Notes: generated by a model not told the origin, from the letters alone. A stretch of DNA of 64,000 nt from Takakia lepidozioides (GCA_030704615.1 CM060734.1:63628042-63692041); one strand, 5' to 3'. Shown: positions 1 through 9,970, counted from the stretch's first letter. A program made the numbers and translations.

Positions 1-1590
1 ATCTTCATTTTCTTGAGGCTTGCCTCGTCACAAATCTGCTGTACACGACTAGGTTCGGAAGACCTCCTAATGGACACCGAAGCAAGTCGGGCAGCATAAG
101 TAGGAAGGATCTAGTCCCTTTCTGGACTAAGCATGAAATCCCCCCTGGCAAAAAAAGGCACGTTCCTCCTGCCCATGAACTGCGGTGTAGACGTCCCTCC
201 TGCAGTACTTGGCATCTTGCAGAAGAACAAATCCACTTTAAGAATGTCAATACCAGCAGAAGCAAAAAATGGTCTTTCAATGAAATAAGATAACGAAGGG
301 AGGTGCCTCACGAAATCAGGAGGCAACTTACAATGCGACTACTCACTCGTAAACCGGGGGCTCCTTGGCCTCGATCCCAACTTGTACCTCCCCCTGCTCC
401 TTGTCGGATTCTTCCTCATCCTCCGAGGATGCCTCTTCCTCTTTCGGCAGACGTTCAGCCGCTGCAAGTTCGGAGTTGTGGAGGGCAGTATCTGACTTGA
501 AGGCGAAGACATGCGTGTCGGACAACGTCCCTGCCCACATTGAAGCACCAAAGGGACAAAGCGGGCGGTTAGTAGCATGTGGCATGCAATTGCAATCGGG
601 CCAGGGGACAAACTGAGCATGTGAAGGCTTACCCGTGCCGCATGTGAGGTCAAGAATCCGCCCTTGGACATCCGAGCACGTCTCCATGAGGGTTTGGATG
701 AAAGCAGGGCTCCGGGTCCGGCTGTACCGCCACGGTTTGTCTGTCTTTTTGTCCTTCGGCATACTGGAGTGGGGCACATAGTTGTAGAGGACATCGTAGG
801 TAATAGGGTCCACAGCGGCATCAACAAGACGACCGTCTTTGTGGAATTTGAACGTAGACCCTCTCTTCACAAAACAATATGCCTCAAACAAGCACATCCA
901 ACAAAAGAGGGATCAACTCCAGGGTCTAGTTTAGATACACCACCATATGAAGTGAATGCAATAGATTGATAACTTACACTCTGGCCTTTTGTTCGCAACC
1001 CATGTGTATTAATGCAGAATCATTTTTTGAGGAGGACCGGGGTGACACTTTTCGGTGTCCACCTTGCCACAACATTCTCTGTGGTCTTCCCTCTTGTGGC
1101 AAGGACCACCATACATCCACCGTCATCCAGGAGCATCCCCGCCATCCCAAACCCGGCTCTCCAGTAGTCCTCAGTAAACCTGTTCCAGGTGGGCACACCA
1201 TCCAAGCCCTCCAGCAGCTCCCCATTTGGAATATCGAGGAGAATCATATCGTAGGCTCTCTCCACCTCCCCCCCCCCCGCGAGTGCTCTTGCAATCCGTG
1301 CTCACAGCCGTGAAGAATTCCATTATGGCTTCCAAACCAGGGGTGTCTTTAGGCTCTGTACCGGCAGCCCTCTTCTTGGCTTTCCCCTTTGGCTCCTCCA
1401 GAGACTTGTTGTGTGCCACCTTCTTCGCCCTGGCAGCCAAAGCGTCAAGGAAGCTCTCATTGATGCATTGGATGATGGTTGGGGGTTCTAGCTTTGGCCT
1501 CTGCGAAAACGTCAACGCCGAATACCGCCGTGTAAATGGGCACCATTCACTTAGAGCCGTGACAACAAAAGCACATACGACTCAATCATA
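1..1590 (-). pseudogene. ParB-methyltransferase gene copy A, 3' part only
   Basis: The minus strand carries the last exons of the gene described at 33765-37711. From about 1515 to 1000 lies the methyltransferase N-half, with the motif DMILLDIPNGE near 1235. The next exon (about 897-625) ends in ILDLTCGTG followed by a GTAAG donor. The following exon (about 560-345) starts GASMWAGTLSD and ends in an acidic tail. The last exon (about 300 to 1) contains RRNVPFFARGDF. Three lesions are visible. A poly-C run near 1267-1279 sits in the coding sequence just before the DIP motif. The AG acceptor before GASMW is lost (tttg against cag in copy B). TAC has become TAG after SPERD in the last exon. The copy leaves the window on the left and its 5' exons are missing on the right, where only unassigned sequence precedes a telomeric tract. 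Confidence 0.75.
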
Positions 1591-1778
1591 GGCTTCCAAT
1601 TAACACAAGTAAGCAAATGAGACACATCTCTCTTGGTGTCAAGAAAATGCTCAGTCATGTCCTGATTATGTCAAACTCATGTCCTGACAAAACCCCGATG
1701 GGTGTCCTCTGGAGTGTTGGCTGTATGTATGGCCAGTAACTTCATTTTTGGATGACCTTCAGAGTGCAATTCAGAGTT
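1591..1778. other. short unassigned spacer between copy A and a telomeric tract
   Basis: No gene or repeat was recognised here. It joins the broken 5' side of methyltransferase copy A to the telomere-like repeats that begin PLE1 copy 1, so it may be ancestral flank exposed at an old chromosome end. Confidence 0.4.
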
Positions 1779-1820
1779 GGGTTTAGGGTTTTAGGGTTTT
1801 AGGGTTTTATGGTTTTAGTG
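1779..1820 (+). repeat. interstitial plant telomeric repeats at the PLE1 3' end
   Basis: Several units of TTTAGGG and its variant TTTTAGGG. They lie immediately outside the 3' end of the antisense PLE1 copy. The same CCCTAAA tail ends the PLE1 copies at 24530 and 43280, so it is a regular part of the element or of its target. Confidence 0.85.
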
Positions 1821-2644
1821 GTCAACAAAAGCTTGCAAAGGTAACAAAAAGTAGAAAAAATATTGGAAAAAGACACTGTAAAATTTAAGGGGGGCCGGTT
1901 CGGTCCCAAATACAAATGCAATGGAAACCAAGACAAATGCATACAAAGTGCGCCTATTGTTCCTAAAGGGAAGCTATAAGACTATTATGTCTTATGCAAG
2001 GACTCCTGCCCTCACGAGATAAGGTTCTCTAATTGAAGAATGAGGCACTTTCGCTCCAACCGTAAGCTTTTTTATGTTTGCTTCTCCTTGTTTAGCGACA
2101 AAAATCTTGCTCACTATGGGCAAGCATGCGCTCAAGGCACTCACAAACATAGGGTCAAGTCTCAACCCCTAGTTGGAAAACTTATATGTCCCACCTTCAA
2201 AAAGAGGTTCGTACCTCTAAGGAAGAATGAGAGGGATTACCGCATAAGGTCATCGATGAGAAGGTTAGGTCGGCAGAGGCTTGCGCATGCCCATAGTCCT
2301 CTGATCGCTCGAGATGAACTCGAGGGAGGATCAACCAAGTCCCTTCTCTCCGACCATCGGGCGTACGACAGGCAAAACCGTGTAGTCGGGGCTAAATTAG
2401 CTTGCCCGACACGATTACCATATACCCCCAGCCGCCTTCCCCATTGTAAGCGGTGGCTAAGATGGCGTCAAACGGAAGGCTCTATACGCCCGTGCTTCGG
2501 AAAGAAAAAAGGCCTCGGAAGTATCCAAGGGTTGGGATTCCCCTTGGAGCCGAGCACCCCTTCGATCCAAGTTGCCTGGGCGGGCAAGGACTTGACTCTC
2601 GACTTCTCTAAGTGTGGAGACACAAAAAGAGTTAAGATGTTTTA

Positions 2645-2687
2645 TTCCAAACAAGTTTCGCTTGATTGCTCAAGCTCATCAGTGGAA
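2645..2687 (-). ncRNA. hammerhead ribozyme motif of PLE1 copy 1
   Basis: 43 nt. Stem I is UUCCA paired with UGGAA (5 bp). Core CUGAUGA is followed by stem II GCUUGA/UCAAGC (6 bp, GCAA loop), then GAAA and a minimal stem III ACUUGU, then cleavage triplet GUU. All invariant core bases (CUGAUGA, GAAA, NUH) are present. The stem III is very short, as recorded for PLE ribozymes proposed to work as dimers. Cleavage is predicted, not shown. Confidence 0.8.
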
Positions 2688-2723
2688 CACCAAGAGATGA
2701 AGTCCTAAGAGCCAAGCCTATCC

Positions 2724-2730
2724 TTATATA
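2724..2730 (-). promoter_or_regulatory. TATA box upstream of the PLE1 hammerhead
   Basis: TATATAA on the minus strand, 37 nt upstream of the hammerhead motif. Copy 2b has it at the same distance (23608-23614 to 23651). Transcription starting 25-30 nt downstream would put the ribozyme at the extreme 5' end of the RNA. Confidence 0.6.
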
Positions 2731-2999
2731 CTAGAAAAGCACCCTCACTATGTGCAAACGATATGGGATAATTCCCAAAGCAATAATAATGCCACTAAAG
2801 CACTAATTTAGCCTCCAAGTCAAGACTGCATTAATTAGTCAATGGTCCAAATTAATTGTTGGAACCCTTTGAACACTAGGGCTATCAAAGAGGCAAAATT
2901 AATAATGCTAGGGACAATTGCACTACAAAATCATCCTATCATTCTAGATTTCACTAGGAATGAACTCAGCTTTCGCGGATTCCTCCAACAAATCATCGC

Positions 3000-4310
3000 T
3001 CAAGGAAGAAACCGAAGCTCCAGGACTTGCTGAAGCAACTCGTGGAGTCTAGGGTTTAGGGTGGCCCCCAAGTTCAAGGCTCGAGTATACGAAGAGTAGT
3101 CGAGCTTAAGGACAAGGGGGGCCCGTTTACCCTCAACTACGCGTTGCGTCTGTTGGTCGAGTAGAGTGGATCTGAGGTCGTAGGAGATCTTGGTGAAGCA
3201 ACTCCGGATGAACGCCGCCGGATAACCTCGGGCTCCAAGACGTTTGTAAAACAAAAGTCGCAAATGGTTGAACCCTTGGATGGTGCTTTCTCGTATTACG
3301 TACCGTTGGAGCTCGCCGATGACGAAAGCTATTTTTTGGTGATGTGGATGCCACAAGGACCAAGGCAAGTATTGATACTTGTTCTGGGCTTTTTGATGAC
3401 ATCTAGTAGAGAGCCGTCGAGTTTGGATGAAGTCGTCTTCTTTGAAGAAGGTGATATCCAAGATGTTGGCGGACGTCGGGCTTATCGCGGTCATGATTTT
3501 GATGCCATCAAACATGGAACCGTAGTTCCGTAACCAGGACCGGAGGCTTTTTTCGGAGCCTACCCAGATGCCAAAGCCGTCGTCGATATAGCGCTTAAGA
3601 TAAAGCAGCTCTTGCTCCGATGGGCACACGTACTCCATGTACATCTCCAACCGACAAAGGAACAAACAAGCATAAACAACTGCAAAATTGCTCCCCATCG
3701 CCGTCCCGCGAATTTGGTGCCAAAAACTACCATTGAACTCAAGGTAATGGTGTTTCAAGATTAATCCAGCGAGGGTCATGATCAAGTCTTTTTTGTGTTT
3801 GGTGAAATTACCTCCAATAGCACATTCGAGCTCATACAAGCCGAGCTCGGTGATGATGCTGGGATATAGAGATTCCACGTCAAACGTAAAAAGAAGAGCA
3901 TGCGAGGGGACCTCGAGTTGGGAAACCTCTCGAAGGAGCGTGAGAGAATCAACCAAATGAGTGGGTTCTTTGAGAAGTACCGGAAGGAGTTGGTGATGGA
4001 GCCAAATTGAAGCATGCTCGAAGATGTAGTTGTTGTAGGAACAAATGGGTCTTCCAACAAGCACGGGTTTGTGCACCTTTGGAATAAAGTACAAAGCACA
4101 AGCTCGAAAGTCCATGGACGACCGAGGGCGTTGGCGGATGTAATTCCATTCTTTGGTGAAGATCACAAACCTGTAGATTGGATGGCAAGCTAGCACCTCC
4201 AACCTCGACCAAAGTGGTTCCCACGGTACGGAATCCACGGGACGAAAAACTTCGGTTTCTGAGAGTTGGCGCATTGCCTCTTGCATGTACCAAGACTTGT
4301 CCATAAGCAC
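3000..4310 (-). CDS. Penelope-like reverse transcriptase, 5'-truncated
   Basis: 436 codons, uninterrupted. The RT landmarks appear in order: YFIPKVHKP near residue 92; motif A TFDVESLYPSI near 145; motif B GTAMGSNFAVVYACLF near 203; motif C YIDDGFGIW near 241, carrying the catalytic DD; then the PLE-type thumb with HPHHQK, GELQRYVIRES and RGYPAAF. The telomerase-like order and these spacings are those of Penelope RTs rather than LINE or LTR RTs. The ORF ends in a stop at 3000 with no GIY-YIG domain after it. The true N-terminus is missing: copy 2a shows that about 100 further residues precede this Met, including the PLE motif SFAERQLLGLGLNYIP. The Met at 4310 is therefore internal, and the ORF, though open, is a 5'-truncated remnant. 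Confidence 0.85.
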   Translation of the reverse strand: MLMDKSWYMQEAMRQLSETEVFRPVDSVPWEPLWSRLEVLACHPIYRFVIFTKEWNYIRQRPRSSMDFRACALYFIPKVHKPVLVGRPICSYNNYIFEHASIWLHHQLLPVLLKEPTHLVDSLTLLREVSQLEVPSHALLFTFDVESLYPSIITELGLYELECAIGGNFTKHKKDLIMTLAGLILKHHYLEFNGSFWHQIRGTAMGSNFAVVYACLFLCRLEMYMEYVCPSEQELLYLKRYIDDGFGIWVGSEKSLRSWLRNYGSMFDGIKIMTAISPTSANILDITFFKEDDFIQTRRLSTRCHQKAQNKYQYLPWSLWHPHHQKIAFVIGELQRYVIRESTIQGFNHLRLLFYKRLGARGYPAAFIRSCFTKISYDLRSTLLDQQTQRVVEGKRAPLVLKLDYSSYTRALNLGATLNPRLHELLQQVLELRFLP

Positions 4311-4321
4311 AAGACTAAGAT

Positions 4322-4366
4322 TTTTAGGGATTAGGGTTTAGGGTTGAGGATTGAGGGTTTAGGGTT
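4322..4366 (+). repeat. telomeric repeat cap on the truncated RT gene
   Basis: TTTAGGG units with variants (TTAGGG, TTGAGG). They begin exactly where homology to PLE1 copy 2a ends (AAGATTTTT shared, then divergence). This is the junction expected from telomere addition at a 5'-truncated end, followed by attachment of the next element, PLE2. Confidence 0.85.
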
Positions 4367-4956
4367 CACAGAAAGTGTCAAAACAAATGTAGCAGTACAA
4401 CGCGGATGCATCGGGTGAAATATAAACACAATCCGTGCAAACAAGTTTTAGGGGGTCAGTTATGCACCCCTGGAAAAATTATAGATCCTGTGGATCAAAC
4501 CTGAAAGGAGAGATCCTGATAAACAGGAAACTAGAAAAGAAGTATGCGAGGTGTCCTGAAATGCAACTACAAACCTATGCAAGAGGCAAAAGTGCGTATG
4601 AGAACTATTTCACTGGATGCACAGGAGAATAGAACCCTATCTCTGTTTTGCAAGAGAATGGACACACCAAGAACAACTTAGATGCAGATCTCACATAAAG
4701 CGTCAAAACAAGTGTAGCAGTACAACGCGGATGCACCAGGTGCAAGATAAACACGATCCGGGTAGACAAGTTTTGTGGGAGCCAGTTATGCACCCCTGGA
4801 AAAAGGTTTAGGGTTTAGGGTTTACATAAAGCATCAAAACAAGTGTAGCAGTACAACGCGGATGCACCGGGTGCAAAATAAACACGATCCAGGCAAACAA
4901 GTTTTAGGGGGGCCAATTATGCACCCCTCACAAGTTTAGGGTTTAGGGTTTAGGGT
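4367..4956 (-). repeat. three truncated PLE2 3' tails separated by telomeric repeats
   Basis: Antisense PLE2 3' ends at 4367-4691, 4692-4804 and 4824-4932. Each reads, on the plus strand, TTCACATAAAGTGTCAAAAC, then GATGCACCGGGTGCA, then GGGGGGCCAGTTATGCACCC. Telomeric TTTAGGG tracts separate the second from the third (4805-4823) and the third from the next unit (4934-4956). This is a pile of short 3' tails, each separately truncated and two of them capped. Confidence 0.75.
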
Positions 4957-5452
4957 TCACATAAAGTGTCAAAACAAGTGTAGCAGTACAACGCGGATGC
5001 ACCGGGTGCAAGATAAACACGATCCGGGCAAACAAGTTTTAGGGGGGCCAGTTATGCACCCCTGGAAAAATTTCAGATCCTGTGAATCAAACCTGAAAGG
5101 AGAGATCCCGAGAGACATGAAACTAGAATAGAAGTATGTGAGGTGTCCTGAAATGCAACTGCAAACCTATGCAAGAGGCAAATGTGCGTATGAGATCTAT
5201 TTCACTGGATGCATAGGAGAATAAGAACCATATCTCTGTTTTGCAAGAGAATGGACACACTAGGAACAACTTAGATGCAGATCTCACATGCACTACTCGA
5301 GAGGGAGTTTATGGCATGCCGTATAGACACAGAGCACATAACAATGCAGTGATCTAAAGCAGGGGATGCAAACGCATCTAAAACTCGACAACTTCAAAGG
5401 GTGAGACCACGAGTCAAGATCATGCAAAGTAGTGAAGCCAAATCTTTATAAA

Positions 5453-5495
5453 CCCCAGACTAGTTTCGCTCAGCGCGTGAGCTCATCAGTGTGAA
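5453..5495 (-). ncRNA. hammerhead ribozyme motif of the PLE2 unit at 5 kb
   Basis: Core CUGAUGA, stem II GCUCA/UGAGC with a CGCGC loop, GAAA, palindromic stem III ACUAGU, triplet GUC. Stem I has one mismatch (CACA against UGGG); it is perfect in the copies at 46993 and 48432. Confidence 0.75.
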
Positions 5496-5529
5496 AGAAA
5501 AGGAATGAGATACAAACCCCACCCCCCGC

Positions 5530-5536
5530 TTATATA
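5530..5536 (-). promoter_or_regulatory. TATA box of the PLE2 unit
   Basis: TATATAA on the minus strand, 35 nt upstream of the hammerhead. It is conserved at 8858-8864 and 46950-46956 at the same spacing. Confidence 0.6.
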
Positions 5537-5554
5537 CTACTAGGAGTGAACTGC

Positions 5555-5690
5555 CTCGTGTGGACAATCTTCCAGTGGATGTCTCGTGAGGAGAAAAACC
5601 ATCCAACAGATGTCTCGTACGGAGAAAATCGTCCAAAAAGTCTCGGTGGGAGAAAGTCATCCAGTGGATGAAAACAAGTTCTCGACAAGA
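5555..5690 (-). repeat. about four 33-bp repeats upstream of the PLE2 TATA box
   Basis: On the minus strand, TGGATGACTTTCTCC...CGAGAC is repeated about four times with drift at roughly 33-bp spacing, ending just before the TATA box. The block recurs in the copies at 8.9 kb and 46.8 kb. It looks like an upstream activating array rather than coding sequence. Confidence 0.5.
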
Positions 5691-6815
5691 GAGAACCAGA
5701 TCCAAAGAATAAAAATCAACCAAATAGTCAATTGTATATCTCTCAAATACAACTAACTCCGTGAGTTTATGACTATGCAACAACCAATTATGCTGAAGTT
5801 AGAGCATGTTGTGCAAAGTCGTAAGGGCTGAAACCACTTCAAAAGGAACGCAAAACTCGTAAGAGCTTTGCACACGCAGACCATCGTGCAACCATCGTCT
5901 TGCTAAAGCCTGCAGCTGTGTTGTCCTGAACGTGTCCAACCACGATCCCCACCTTCCGACCTCCAAGAAGAAACACGGCTCGGTCTTCGTATTGTTGCCT
6001 CATCAAATGAATGAGCATCTTGGTCAAAAGAATGAAGATCAACATCTGTCTCCATTACATGAAGGTGATTTAAAGATGTGTTTGCAGCTAACACTGTAAG
6101 AAAGTTTAGGGTTCACAAATCGGACTGCTTGACATTCCACATTCGGGAAGGAGAAAGTGACAATTATATTACATTCATCTTCTTGCACCCTATTTTTTTG
6201 TGAGGAATTATACACTTGGTGGTGCCGCACCGCTATGGCTCCAGGTGCATTTTGGTGCCGCAATACATGAGAATGTGGTTTTTGGCCGTGAATGGTATGC
6301 GCATGCTTTTTTTATTTTGGTTGTTTATAAATGGATCCGAGTAAAGCATACATTGTGTGGAGATACACGGGCATTGAGGCCTATTTCAACGCCGTTATTG
6401 GTCTGTATACTGCATAGTGCTTCCTTGTTACTGCTCTTCATTCGATTTGTGGTGATTTCGTAGCCCATCCTAGCGTTTTTGTCCACCTTTATGAGAAGAC
6501 TCCAATTTGCTACCAATACATTGTCAGTGTTCTGCAAATGTGATGCCTTTACAAGATTGCTAGTTTTGTGTCCCAGTGGGAAGGGTCCTACTGCACATTC
6601 CAGCATTTGCATACTGCACCTTATGCAAACAGCAATCCATACAACAAAGGACACGTCCCAGCATACTGGCAGTGAATTGCAAAAAACCTTAACAGAAGAT
6701 TATCCAAGCATGTATATTCCCCATATGGCACATGGAAGCTACTTGATTTCTGAATCAAAATGTATGTGCCATGAGTGTCGGCGAGTCGAAACATATCTAC
6801 TCTAGCATGCAAGAC

Positions 6816-7367
6816 CTATGGTCCCCTCGCCCAAGAAGAAGGAACTCGAACTGGCCTCTCAAGGACCTCCTGAGTAACCGGGTGCCGATATTTGAACAAA
6901 ATGACAACGGTTTCTGTCGCCCGGTTGAAACTAACGAGGATGTCGTGTTTATCGATAGCGCCCCCTTGGTAGAAGGACATTTTCACAGTGGGCCCTGTGT
7001 TCCCCTCCTCCTCATCCTCATAACTGAAGAGAATGTCCCCACTTTCCGAGCCAGTCCGTCCACGTGTGAAGTTTTCACCTATGCACTCATCATACGTCCA
7101 CTCGCAACAATTCCAGCGATACAGCAACGTTGTGCGTGATCTGTTCGGCTCCCACTCAAGCGGAAAGTCCAGGTCCATGATGCGTAGGAACCACCTGCTC
7201 CCCAGCCGGGGTCCAGGAGAATCGTGCAATCCTGGAAGAAACTCCATTGCTCTCAGCTGGACAAGACGAGGATCGTCCTGGTAAACATCTAAGAAGACAA
7301 TGATGTCGTCTGCTTTCGGGACAATGACTCCCGTCTGGCGTCGATAGATGTGATTCGGGCACGACAT
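6816..7367 (-). CDS. ORF-a, conserved transposon protein of unknown function
   Basis: 183 residues from the Met of MSCPNHIYRR; an in-frame Met at 7415 would add 16 residues. I do not recognise the family. Conserved features across four divergent copies in this window are: a DD/SGDIIVxL segment near residue 24; R(A/S)MExLPG; WxLRIxDxDFP near 70; the tryptophan-cysteine signature RWNCCxWT near 97; GENF; a GDI...VKxSxxxGGxIDxxDIxVS block; and a C-terminal VRVPSSW. It has no predicted membrane segment and is acidic in the middle. This is the only one of the two closely related copies (this and 26635) whose frame is intact. Position between the element end and the transposase suggests an accessory factor such as DNA binding or regulation, but that is inference. 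Confidence 0.7.
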   Translation of the reverse strand: MSCPNHIYRRQTGVIVPKADDIIVFLDVYQDDPRLVQLRAMEFLPGLHDSPGPRLGSRWFLRIMDLDFPLEWEPNRSRTTLLYRWNCCEWTYDECIGENFTRGRTGSESGDILFSYEDEEEGNTGPTVKMSFYQGGAIDKHDILVSFNRATETVVILFKYRHPVTQEVLERPVRVPSSWARGP

Positions 7368-7559
7368 GGCCTCACGACACAGCAAGAACTCAGAGCAGGG
7401 AGGAGATGGGCACAACAGAAAAGAGTGAAGAGCAAAATGAGAGCGAGGCCGGCGGAAGAGGGATATATCATTGATGCAATGCCAATGTCGTATGCGGCAG
7501 AACTTCTATTTCCTCCGACATGTGTGCTTTTATTAGACAAATCCGCACCAATTTCAGGA

Positions 7560-8090
7560 GAGTTTGCAAAACTCCCTCACCGTAAGGCGGGTATTTGCTC
7601 TCCGGAGCCCAATTTCAGCGCCGTTATTGGATGGACTGCGAAAGCTTCAGCCGAGAATTTTGTTTCCGGAGCCCAATTTTTGCGCCGTTATTGGTTGCAC
7701 TGCCCAGCCTTCAACCGGGTATTTGGTTTCCGGACCCCTATTTCGGCGCCGTTATCGGCTGCACTCCGGTGGCTTCAGCTGAGTATTTGGTTTCCGGGGC
7801 CAATTTCGGCGCCGTTATTGGCTGCACTCCGGAGGCTTCAGCCGGGTATTTGGTTGGCGGAGCCCAATTTCGGCACCGTTATTGGCTTCACTCCCGAGCC
7901 TTCAGCCGGCTATTTCCTTTCTTGTGCCCAATTACGGCGCCGTTATACCCAACCTTCCTACACTTCTGCAACTGTACTATCCACGGTTATAGGTCGCCAT
8001 TGCGTTTTCGGAGTCTGCAAATCCGGATCCTAATTCCGCTTGCATCTCTGCCTCTGGGATAATTTCGGTGCCGTTATTGCCCAGAATTCA
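7560..8090 (+). repeat. subterminal repeats of about 66 bp with a GGCGCCGTTATTGG core
   Basis: Around seven degenerate units. Each contains CCGGAGCCCAATTTCGGCGCCGTTATTGG-like sequence (core TTTCGGCGCCGTTATTGG) followed by a variable CTTCAGCCGGGTATTTGG arm. The unit length near 66 bp keeps several frames open, which explains the repetitive ORFs here; they are not genes. The inverted counterpart is at 26040-26530. Confidence 0.75.
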
Positions 8091-8335
8091 GTTTTTCTAT
8101 GACCTGGCCTGGCAGTCCATGACCCTGGGCTCCAAATCATGAGCGGACACTGGTACTTATGAGCGGAGTGCTTCCAGCATGAGCGCGGAAATCTTCGAAA
8201 ACCTTCTCTTCTTATACTACTTTCGATTATTTGATAGTTTTGGGCCCGAAAACAATCTGCCGAAATTCGAAGTGTGTTACTTTGCGGCTCATGGGTGAGC
8301 CATGCCCGCTCATGAGCTCATGAATAGCAACCCCC
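8091..8335 (-). repeat. transposon I terminal region with ATGAGC repeats
   Basis: Many copies of ATGAGC or GCTCAT, including the palindrome ATGAGCTCAT. On the minus strand the outer edge reads GGGGGTTGCTATTCATGAGC. The element end meets PLE2 sequence at 8335/8336. Confidence 0.7.
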
Positions 8336-9424
8336 GGGGGCCAGTTATGCACCCCTGGAAAAAAAATTCAGATCACGTGGATCAAACCTGAAAGGAGAGA
8401 TCCTGAGAGACAGGAAACTAGAATAGAAGTATGCGAGGTGTCTTGAAATGCAACTGCAAACCTATGCAAGAGGTAAAAGTGCGTATGAGAACTATTTCAC
8501 TGGATGCACAGGAGAATAGAACCCTATCTCTGTTTTGCAAGAGAATGGATACACTAGGAACAACTTAGATGCAGATCTCACATGCGCTACTCGAGAGGGA
8601 GTTTATGGCATGCACTATCGTATAGACACAGAGCACATAACAATGCAATGATCTAAAGCAGGAGATATAAACGCATCTAAAACTCGACAACTTCGAAAAA
8701 CTCAACAACTTCAAAGGGTGAGACCACGAGGCAAGATCATGCAAAGTAGTGAAGCCAAATCTTTATAAACCCCAGACTAGTTTCGTTCAGCACGTGAGGT
8801 CATCAGTGAGAAAGAAAAGGAATGAGATACAAACCCCCCCGCCGCCCCCCCCCCCGCTTATATAGTACTAGGAGTGAACTGCCTTGTGTGGACAATCTTC
8901 CAGTGGATGTCTCACGAGGAGAAAACAACAAATGTCTCGTACGGAGAAAATCGTCCAAAAAGTCTCGGTGGGAGAAAGTCATCCAGTGGATGAAAACAAG
9001 TTCTCGACAAGAGAGAACCAGATCCAAAGAATAAAAATCAACCAAATAGTCAATTGTATATCTCTCAAATACAACTAACTCCGTGAGTTTATGACTATGC
9101 AACAACCAATTATGCTGAAGTTAGAGCATGTTGTGCAAAGTCATAAGGGCTGAAACCACTTCGAAAGGAACGCAAAACTCGTAAGAGCTTTGCACACGGA
9201 GACCATCATGCAACCATCGTCTTGCTAAAGCTTGCAGCTGTGTTGTCCTGAACGTGTCCAACCACGATCCCCACCTTCCGACCTCCAAGAAGAAACACGG
9301 CTCGGTCTCCGTATTGTTGCCTCATCAAATGAATGAGCATCTTGGTCAAAAGAATGAAGATCGACATCTGTCTCCATTACATGAAGGTGATTTAAAGATG
9401 TGTTTGCAGCTAACACTGTAAGAA
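8336..9424 (-). mobile_element. PLE2 unit, lacking only its 3' tip
   Basis: Homologous to 4957-6103. It starts inside GGGGGCCAGTTATGCACCC because the transposon I end replaces the last ~110 bp. The hammerhead (8770-8812, minus) has a good stem I but its stem II is broken (CCUCA against UGAAC), so it is probably inactive. TATATAA is at 8858-8864 and a long poly-C run lies at 8826-8855. The unit ends at the single TTTAGGG seam (about 9425) that leads head-to-tail into the next unit. Confidence 0.75.
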
Positions 9425-9434
9425 AGTTTAGGGT

Positions 9435-9970
9435 TTACAAAAAGTGTCAAAACAAATGTAGCAGTACAACGCAGATGCACCGAGTGCAAAATAAACACAA
9501 TCCGTGCAAAAAAAATTTAGGGGGGCCAGTTATGCACCCCTGGAAAAAAAATTCAGATCACGTGGATCAAACCTGAAAGGAGAGATCCTGAGAAACAGAA
9601 AACTAGAATAGAAGTATGCGAGGTGTCTTGAAATGCAACTGCAAACCTATGCAAGAGGCAAAAGTGCGTATGAGAACTATTTCACTGGATGCACAGGAGA
9701 ATAGAACCCTATCTCTGTTTTGCAAGAGAATGGACACACTAGGAACAACTTAGATGCAGATCTCACATGCGCTACTCGAGAGGGAGTTTATGGCATGCAC
9801 TATCGTATAGACACAGAGCACATAACAATGCAATGATCTAAAGCAGGAGATATAAACGCATCTAAAACTCGACAACTTCGAAAAACTCAACAACTTCAAA
9901 GGGTGAGACCACGAGGCAAGATCATGCAAAGTAGTGAAGCCAAATCTTTATAAACCCCAGACTAGTTTTG
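9435..9970 (-). mobile_element. PLE2 unit truncated inside its hammerhead
   Basis: The 3' half of a PLE2 unit in tandem with the previous one. It ends at 9970, within the GAAA/stem III part of the hammerhead (AGACTAGTTTT), where the transposon III end begins. The coincidence of a transposon junction with the ribozyme region is seen again at 48.5 kb. Confidence 0.75.

Larger units (their letters stand above)
1821..4325 (-). mobile_element. PLE1 copy 1: Penelope-like retroelement, 5' truncated and telomere-capped
   Basis: Reading the minus strand: a truncated RT ORF (4310-3000), about 300 bp of spacer, a TATATAA box, a hammerhead motif, then about 800 bp of noncoding tail ending in CCCTAAA-type repeats. 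The inverted homologue at 21537-22740 continues into the RT N-terminus past the point where this copy stops. Here the sequence switches at about 4325 from RT coding into TTTAGGG repeats. Telomeric repeats at both ends, and no GIY-YIG motif after the RT, are the recorded features of the Athena/Coprina-type endonuclease-deficient PLEs that use telomeric G-strand ends as primers. The 222-residue ORF on the plus strand at 2040-2708 lies antisense in the noncoding tail and is not taken as a gene. Confidence 0.8.
4957..6103 (-). mobile_element. PLE2 unit, nearly full length (about 1.15 kb)
   Basis: Reading the minus strand: the 5' edge is CCCTAAACTTTCTTACAGTG (about 6104), then about 400 bp with short ORFs of no recognised family, a block of 33-bp repeats, TATATAA, a hammerhead motif, about 400 bp of tail, then GGCCCCCCTAAAA and the 3' edge TGAACCCTAAACC at about 4950. 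The GGCCCCCC(T)TAAAA block is also present in PLE1 tails, and the TATA-hammerhead order is the same. No RT was found in any PLE2 copy, so it looks non-autonomous. It could instead be a hammerhead-bearing retrozyme or satellite. The telomeric ends and the shared PLE1 tail block favour a PLE. Confidence 0.7.
6116..8335 (-). mobile_element. DNA transposon fragment I (end plus ORF-a)
   Basis: An inverted relative of 25788-27650. The terminal ATGAGC-rich end is at 8335 on the right, followed inward by 66-bp repeats, ORF-a and the first part of the spacer before the transposase. It breaks at 6116, directly against the TTTAGGG edge of a PLE2 unit, and at 8335 it abuts another PLE2 unit. The shared block at 6120-6200 and 27580-27655 (reverse complement) shows how far the homology extends. 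Confidence 0.75.

Noticed and set aside
2040-2708. 222-codon plus-strand ORF
   Set aside because: It is antisense within the PLE1 noncoding tail, overlaps the hammerhead and TATA region, and its counterpart in copy 2b is shortened without matching protein conservation.
4957-6103. PLE2 as a classical LTR retrozyme
   Set aside because: No primer-binding site or polypurine tract recognised and edges are telomeric heptamers; PLE affinity fits better, though not proven.
7595-8062. Overlapping long plus-strand ORFs with RRYWLHS/LQPGIWF repeats
   Set aside because: Generated by the 66-bp subterminal repeats in two frames; the inverted copy at 26062-26529 shows the same effect.
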